DNA of 15,461 nt from Echinostoma caproni (taxonomy: Eukaryota > Platyhelminthes > Trematoda > Plagiorchiida > Echinostomatidae): assembly GCA_900618425.1 (NCBI GenBank), contig UZAN01044995.1, forward strand, positions 1 through 15,461. The letters run 5' to 3'. Position numbers and translations under genes: made by a program. Below the pieces are notes generated by a model. That model saw only the letters and a list, made by a program, of their open reading frames with translations. It was not told where the DNA came from and did not search any database. Within the stretch, counting starts at the first letter, position 1, and the number at the start of each line of letters is the position of its first letter. Below are positions 10,077 through 15,461 of this stretch, in pieces.

Positions 10077-10089
10077 GCTGTGGTACCTG

Positions 10090-11374
10090 GGTAGGATCTC
10101 TACACATTTGGTTCAGTTGGTAATACGATTAAATAGCAAATTATGATGTTCCCTCACGAGTGCTAAAAAGTTAGATGTGTTTCAATCCTTCATTCAGTCG
10201 TGACTTGAATGACAAAGCCGGTCTAGTGGATGGCGCTGTAAAAACATCCAGTTTAGCTTAAGCAGATGCGACAATATTCAAACACAACAGATCGATAGTT
10301 ATTCCATCTATCTGATAATTAGGACAAGAACCAAATTTTGGACAGGAATGATTTTGCCCCGGGTTTGTGGTGAACAAACATAATTTGAAAATCACCCACG
10401 ATTGAACTGCAGCAATCAACCAGGTAACAACATCGATGAACACAATCAGTAAACATTCAACCGGAACGGTTTAAAAGGCGAATTTACAGGAGCTACCGGG
10501 TAAAGTCCATCATCAAGGAATTATTCGAAATAAAGAAAGCATGATTTATAATATATACTACTTGATGCGAAATTCGGACCTTTTTTGTGGGAGGTCAGGT
10601 AATTTTACGGACAACTGCGGTAGAATGGAAGAGATTCCAGCATAAATCGCTTTACTGATTAATTTGGTTTTTTTGGACCCGGCAAGTGTTTTTCGTACCG
10701 AAACCCCGAACACGAGGTAACTTATACCTTCAACAGGAAAGTAACGTACGAAAACCTAGCAATCTTTAAGCCCTAGAAACTAGACTAAATACTGTCAGGT
10801 TAGTATTTCTCTAATTGAATTTATCCACGAGAATCGGTTAATATGGGGGATGTGGCAACCAATTTGTCGTAGGAAACGAAGCGAAATACTAGGAATGCAC
10901 AGTTTTACACCTTTTCAGCTTCAAGTGAATCCAACCAATCGCATTTTTTCAGCAACCCAAAAAACCGATTGATTTCTCTGTCGTCACACGCCACGGATTG
11001 GACCGGGTCTATCGAAACCCCTTCCGGTACGTGTGAACTGATTTCTCCATTGAAAAACAAGGGTACTTTTTAGTGAGTTACCGAGCGAAAACGATCGTTT
11101 CGGTGAGGTGGGGTTCGACTGTTCGTCCCCCATAAACCGCCACGAATACGTTATGCCCTTGATCGTTGATCGTGTGAAATTCAGACTAGAATGGACAAAC
11201 CCGATAATTCTTGCATGAGTGGCTTCAGTCTAGGCCCTCGGTAGCCTAGTCAGTAAGTCCCATTCAGACAGAGATCCTCTCGAGCAATAAAGAACCAAAC
11301 GCAATTGCCTACATATTTCTGGCATTGAAAGTCACACTTGACAAGATACTTAACAACGGTTCAAAAAAACACTG
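10090..11374. other. No gene recognised
   Basis: There is no supportable coding region. Near 11080-11104 a bulged palindrome pairs ACCGA...AACGA with TCGTTTCGGT. The part just before 11375 may hold the lost 5' end of the retrotransposon that follows, but no endonuclease motif is visible there. Confidence 0.55.
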
Positions 11375-12417
11375 TTTGTTTTCTTCTCTCATGGTATTGA
11401 CTGCCTAACTGTTTCATGTCGGCCTAGGTTTCCTCTTTATCGGAGCACAAGTATTACCAATCTATACATTGCCCCTTCTTGCTCATAAATTGAAATTAGC
11501 TCCTTCTACGATGCATTTATTTCTTTCATTGCCCTCTTAGTTGATAACAATTTAATGTCATTTGTTGGTGATTTTATTCATGGATCAACCTAACCTCTTC
11601 TGTCTTTTACTATCAGCTCTCTCTAACACCCGCCAGAGGAGGTCCTGTATTGAGTAAGGTGATTACTAATCACCCCGAATATTCTCTCCTAAACTAAAGG
11701 CGCCAATCTCCACTAAGGACCACTTTCTCCTGCTTCTTAGACCACAAATTTACTCTCGGTTGGTATACACCACTTGTATTCGAACAAAACAAATGAACAC
11801 AAAAATTTGGAATCTTTCAGCTGTCAGACTCCTTCCCCTGAGGAGATCTCTTGCTATCATCTGCTTGTTGTTTTCCGTTCAACCATCTCCCTGCTCTGTT
11901 GAACATTTTACAGAAACAGCTAATGTGATTTTCAACTTATGCTGTCTTATAGAAACAGTTTTCACTCACACTGGCAGAGTATGCTCGTCGCGGCTGACAG
12001 CTCTTAGATGACAAGAATAACTAGCGTTCAACAGCCACTGTCAAACGGCTTACACTGTAAATCAGGGCAGAGATCAAAAGACTGAATGCTTCATTCGCGA
12101 AACAAGTTCTGGGAGCTGGAGATGGAAGACGGTTATGGCAAGGGATCTGGTTGCAGTGCGGACAGATGAAACGGACAGCAAACAAAATTACTGACGTGGA
12201 CAGCCTTAATGCAGTATTTATTTATCCTTCGAATGATCCCCTGTCTCCGTAGTCTACACATCACCTCCCTGCAATAGACCCGTTCAGCCATGAGGAGATC
12301 TATCATCTCCCTAAAACTAAGAAAATCACGAACGCAGTTGGTCTCGATGGTTTGTCTTCCTCCTTGCTCAAATATGGCGCTGGCTCAGTCACAGCCGGTT
12401 CGTTGAGTTTTCCTTGA
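11375..12417 (+). pseudogene. Decayed non-LTR retrotransposon: APE-type endonuclease, linker and start of reverse transcriptase
   Basis: This is a second element, distinct from the one at 876-2463. In frame 2, 11375-11593 holds the endonuclease: DCLTVSCRPRF, then YIAPSCS (expected around YRPPSSS), SSFYDAFISFIALL and FVGDFI at 11561-11578, where VGDFN is expected. In frame 1, 11593-11694 reads LTPARGGPVLSKVITNHPEY, matching the PTRG...LD.V.TN signature. In frame 0, 11670-12011 reads KAPISTKDHFLL; the usual S-D-H reads K-D-H with D-H at 11718-11723. The linker then includes EHFTETANVIFNLCC. In frame 1, 12061-12417 has AEIKRLNASFAKQ, a DSLNAVF stretch, and the reverse transcriptase start PFSHEEIY, NAVGLDGLSSSLLKYG. 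Stops at 11486, 11591, 12250 and 12415 plus three or more frame changes make it non-functional. The rest of the reverse transcriptase is missing or too decayed. Confidence 0.86.
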
Positions 12418-13232
12418 CTATTCCTCAGCTTTTGATTACTCTTCACGATCTCTTCTCCTGCAAAAGTTAGAGTTATTGGGTTGCCCCACTAACTTATTCT
12501 CGTGGTTGAAAGACTATTTCACAGAAAGGACTCAGAAGACGAAAGCAAATAGCACTACTTCAAAACCGTTAGTTATTCTCATCACCACATACATTGCACT
12601 GTAAAATTCGCACAGATGTAATCAGGCTGTACCAGTCAAATGTAGGCCACAACAGGTAGGATATCTCAACGACATGACAATACACATGATTAGAACACTC
12701 CGAAAAGCAGTCGGCATTAAATTAACTGACGAATGGTTTCGGTGAAATCACTGATGTCTATTGGTTTTGAGATAAAACGCGGAACAGACATTCAGCATCC
12801 ATTTTCAGTTCTAAATGAAATCTCTCAGCAATCTTGTCCTAGTACTGTTGTCGATAGCACACAATAAGGTCAGTTCCTACCTCTTTATTTTGGGAGAACA
12901 TTCCATTAAGTATGCTTGGGAATAATTGTGTAGGCAATACAGGTCTAATCAAAATTGATGGCAACAGCATTTATACTGAAGTAATCTTTTTTAAATAAAA
13001 ATACACAAGCCTCGGTGAGACTTTGTAGCATTGATTTTCCTGATTCGTTCGTACTCAGCAGATGGAATGGTTCAGAATGCAGTCGATACTCCCATTTCGT
13101 CAGTATTGGTTGACCTAGACCATAATGAGTTAAGAGCTAAATAAAGAGAATGAAATAGTTTTCATTTACAACAAATTAATATTGATAGTATTTAAGATTT
13201 AAAGTTTGTATACACAAATAGTCGATTGTGTG
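12418..13232. other. No intact gene; possible faint continuation of the retrotransposon
   Basis: After 12417 the reverse transcriptase is no longer readable. Around 12780-12860 one frame gives HPFSVLNEISQQSC, which loosely resembles the motif B context (F.V..GVPQGSVL), so the element may have continued to there before decaying. From about 12950 the sequence becomes clearly A+T-rich. Confidence 0.4.
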
Positions 13233-13451
13233 TCATTGTTTGTTTAGGACTTTTTCGCGTGTTTTTGGCATCGAATCCACCAACTTCGTTATGAAGTTAT
13301 TTTCTATTACGTAGCACACGTTTGTCTCCAAAGTCCAATCTATAGATAGCACATTGACCTCTCTCTTCAAAACAAAAAACAGATTTTCAATCACATTGAA
13401 ATTCGGGCTATTGGGGGGAATTAGCGTGAACTGGACCTTAGAGTCATGCAT
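13233..13451 (-). pseudogene. Tc1/mariner-type transposase, C-terminal catalytic end only
   Basis: In intact elements the DDE/D enzyme cuts the transposon ends and inserts them at TA. The 72 codons here contain IPPNSPNFNVIENLFFVLKR, which corresponds to the signature WP.SPDLNPIENLW..LKR. Its glutamate, at 13386-13388, is the expected third catalytic residue. A typical tail follows, with NNFITKLVDSMPKTREKVL, ending in a TGA at 13233. A full transposase is around 340 residues, so about four fifths are missing. The frame is closed by a stop shortly upstream of 13451. A relic THTS-like piece (TSQK) precedes the first methionine, which is therefore not a true start. No inverted terminal repeats were found. 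The N-terminal DNA-binding domain and the first two catalytic aspartates are absent. Confidence 0.78.
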
Positions 13452-14500
13452 CTTTTGTGAAGTCTAAAAGCAAATAATAAGAGAAACCGGCTCCTGAGCT
13501 ATTCTGTCTTCTTCTCTGAGATAGCGAGAACTTTTGGTTTTCAGCTCTACTTGCTTCAATATGATGACAACAATACGAACATTGAAAGCTAAGTACAAAA
13601 ATGACCTTAATTTGAAGGTTGACTTTGATTACATTGGTATTTCTCGAAGTCAGTGAGTTAGATATCAAACATAGATTATTATTATGAAACCTGATTTAAT
13701 GCAATTTTTCCGGGTTGTAAAAGAACTTCATTTAGTTATTCAGTAGAGTTGCTATGATGGATTATATATTGGATAACATAATGCTTCATAACAAATAACC
13801 GAGATCGCTAGGTTTTTACAAGTAATTTGAGACAATTCTTGACTCACTCCCATTAGAATATTTGCGTTTTCATACTTAATAAAGTTTGCGATTTTCATGT
13901 TGAGATTATTTAATCCTGGTATTCAAGGTCATGCACTTTTAATTGGCATTCATGCAGACTAGCAACTACGTAGATCGGAGTAAACAAGATATAAATTACT
14001 GTCAAAGTCTAAAGTAATAATTCAGGTGATAAAAATACTGTATCCAGTTTGAATGGCTCTCTTCACTAAAAACCATGTCACACCCAGTCAGCCATATGTT
14101 CTTCTTAGGTGGGTTCCCTTTTCCGTTTAAAGAATTACTTTCCTTTTGTTACAAAAAATGACAACCAACCAAAACATGAAACATACTTCTGTAAATGATT
14201 CCAAGCGCAAGCGAAACGTTTGCCGTCGGATCGTATTCTTTACACTCCGTAGAAATGCATTGCAGCCAATTTCGCACTTACGCACTGGAAACTTCTTCTG
14301 TTTCAGAGGTCAGCAATCTTGAACAAACCTAATGGTGTTTTCCAAAACCAGCCAATTTTCGGGAGAAACAGTACGTGCAATACGGATTTGTCCCGGACTT
14401 AAAATCGCTTGATCCGAACTGGTTTCGGCGCAAAGCTTTTGTGTGAATATGTTTTTCCCAAAAGGGAGGTACTGTTTTGCACGGTGACTCCATTTTTGCG
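13452..14500. other. No gene recognised; A+T-rich tract
   Basis: The tract from about 13130 to 14040 is visibly richer in A+T than the rest of the window and surrounds the transposase remnant. The minus-strand open frame at 13444-13668 has no transposase motif I can align. A 99-codon minus-strand frame at 14329-14628 overlaps the candidate exon on the other strand and shows no recognisable domain. Confidence 0.5.
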
Positions 14501-14537
14501 CTAATTACTGCACTTTTGCGGTTCTTCTTTCTATCAG

Positions 14538-14719
14538 ATTTAATGGAAAATTGTACTGCTAGTAACCATGGCGACACGTACAGCATGAGCGGAATACCTG
14601 CAGATCTAAAGCTGCTAGATGATTCCAATGGTCATATTGTATATAAACACATGGATTGGGTGCAGGGTTCACACATTCTTATCCATAATCGCCGTATAAA
14701 ATCTGTATCAACGCCGTAG
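14538..14719 (+). CDS. Candidate 3' terminal exon, unidentified protein
   Basis: A pyrimidine-rich tract GGTTCTTCTTTCTATCAG ends at 14537, with a branch-point-like CTAAT at 14501-14505, about 33 bases upstream. The open frame then runs 59 codons to a TAG at 14717-14719. With a phase 1 entry it reads LMENCTASNHGD at the start and ends HILIHNRRIKSVSTP. An AATAAA lies at 14910-14915, followed by a GT-rich stretch near 14925-14943. Acceptor, stop, poly(A) signal and GT-rich element come in the right order and at reasonable spacing. I recognise no protein family and could not find the preceding exon. A 99-codon frame on the opposite strand overlaps it. Confidence 0.3.
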
Positions 14720-14909
14720 TGGAATCAGAAACGTGTGAAGCACAAAATGAAATGATGAGTTCGTAACGAAACAAATCCATAGCAATGTTCGGTCTCGGTC
14801 GAGCTTTAGGGTTCTAAGCAGTCGGGATGGGAACAATGGGAGTCCAAAAGCAGATGGTGTTTGCCCGGTGCAGCCTCTGTGAAACCCGTAAATAGTGCCA
14901 AATGTGATG

Positions 14910-14915
14910 AATAAA
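14910..14915 (+). terminator. Candidate poly(A) signal AATAAA
   Basis: The canonical hexamer sits 190 bases after the stop of the candidate terminal exon. GGTTACATGGTTGTGTCGATTGG follows within 10-30 bases and could serve as the GT-rich downstream element. The hexamer alone is common by chance. Confidence 0.3.
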
Positions 14916-14976
14916 AAAATGGTTACATGGTTGTGTCGATTGGTCAGTAAATCTTCAGTGCTCGAGTTCTACACGC

Positions 14977-15184
14977 TACTAGCACGCGATTGGCAGAGGC
15001 TTGAATGACCATTGAACTTGTTTTGTAAATATTATTTAATCCCCCTGATTTCCTTCAGTAAACGAACTGCTATTTCTGTGACCTTTTCCTCGCGTCTCGG
15101 TTACGTGGGATATGATCGTGCTAGTATCAGTGTGATACAGTGCTCACCTATTGTGCGTGATTACTAATTCGTGATTCGTATTCC
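14977..15184 (+). repeat. Unclassified dispersed repeat, copy B
   Basis: This is the partner of the minus-strand copy at 5676-5882. It starts TACTAGCACGCGATTG and ends GTGATTCGTATTCC. The centre keeps TAAACGAACT and TACGTGGGATAT. Roughly three quarters to four fifths of the bases match over the ungapped first half. The copy begins about 60 bases after the candidate poly(A) signal, so it is probably intergenic. Confidence 0.85.
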
Positions 15185-15461
15185 GAGATCAGTGCGCACT
15201 ACAGTAACTACAGAATTCCAAATAACAAAGTAAGACATTTCAACGCGATTTGGCGTCATCGCTATTATTATATGGAGTTCTGGATACCGTTTATTATCAA
15301 AGCTGATAAATGATCTGTTGTGGATTATATACAGTACTGGTCGATTGTGATGCACTAAAATATTTTCTTTATGATCAAAGGGAGTTTCATTATATTTATC
15401 ACCCATATTAATGCTTTAGGTATGGACAATAATTTATATCTTGTCTACTTCGATGTACGTA
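15185..15461. other. No gene recognised
   Basis: Weak similarity to copy A (TGCGCACTAC against TGCGTACTAC) may extend the repeat to about 15215. The rest is A+T-rich with a single chance-like minus-strand frame at 15164-15406. Confidence 0.5.

Noticed and set aside
2402..10230. Shared 13-mer AGCCGGTCTAGTG near 2410 and near 10216
   Set aside because: The flanks do not align, and a few shared 13-mers are expected by chance in a window this size.
11232..11285. tRNA-like box A (TAGCCTAGTCAGT) suggesting a tRNA gene or SINE
   Set aside because: No convincing box B at the right distance and no cloverleaf stems pair.
14329..14628. 99-codon minus-strand frame
   Set aside because: It overlaps the plus-strand candidate exon that has better splice and poly(A) context, and it shows no domain.
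14977..15184. Calling the dispersed repeat a solo LTR
   Set aside because: A TAAACGAACT core and later GT-rich part fit loosely, but TG...CA ends, a primer binding site and target duplications are not visible.
1..15461. CRISPR array, bacterial operon, phage or hammerhead ribozyme
   Set aside because: No regularly spaced repeats, no ribosome binding site plus gene strings, and no CTGATGA...GAAA ribozyme core were found.

Overview
The window looks like gene-poor, repeat-rich eukaryotic nuclear DNA. There are no tightly packed genes, ribosome binding sites or operons. It has TG/CA microsatellites, single unresolved bases at 279 and 5245, and several decayed transposable elements. The reverse transcriptase remnants resemble the APE-type non-LTR (CR1/L2/Jockey-like) elements common in flatworms, so a trematode or other platyhelminth is my best guess. 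That is recognition from memory, not a search result.

Layout. 1-875: nothing recognisable. 876-2463 (+): the reverse transcriptase and C-terminal part of a non-LTR retrotransposon, broken by frameshifts and stops, with a damaged catalytic box. 2464-4950: no gene. 4955-5573: TG, C and CA simple repeats. 5676-5882 (-) and 14977-15184 (+): two diverged copies of one unclassified repeat of about 205 bp, in inverted orientation. 5947-6722 (-): a candidate exon and a long uncharacterised open frame. 7418-7501: four 21-bp tandem units. 7545-8262: coding-like fragments on both strands that I cannot identify. 9301-11104: hairpin-forming inverted repeats in otherwise empty DNA. 11375-12417 (+): a second, different non-LTR element carrying endonuclease and N-terminal reverse transcriptase pieces. 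13233-13451 (-): the C-terminal catalytic end of a Tc1/mariner-type transposase in a conspicuously A+T-rich stretch. 14538-14719 (+): a candidate last exon with acceptor, stop and downstream poly(A) signal.

No complete, intact gene could be supported. The well supported content is transposon debris and repeats. The candidate exons are weak and mostly have lengths expected by chance in 15 kb. I found no new multi-gene system. The most useful leads are the unclassified inverted repeat pair, the two distinct retrotransposon lineages and the candidate 3' terminal exon.
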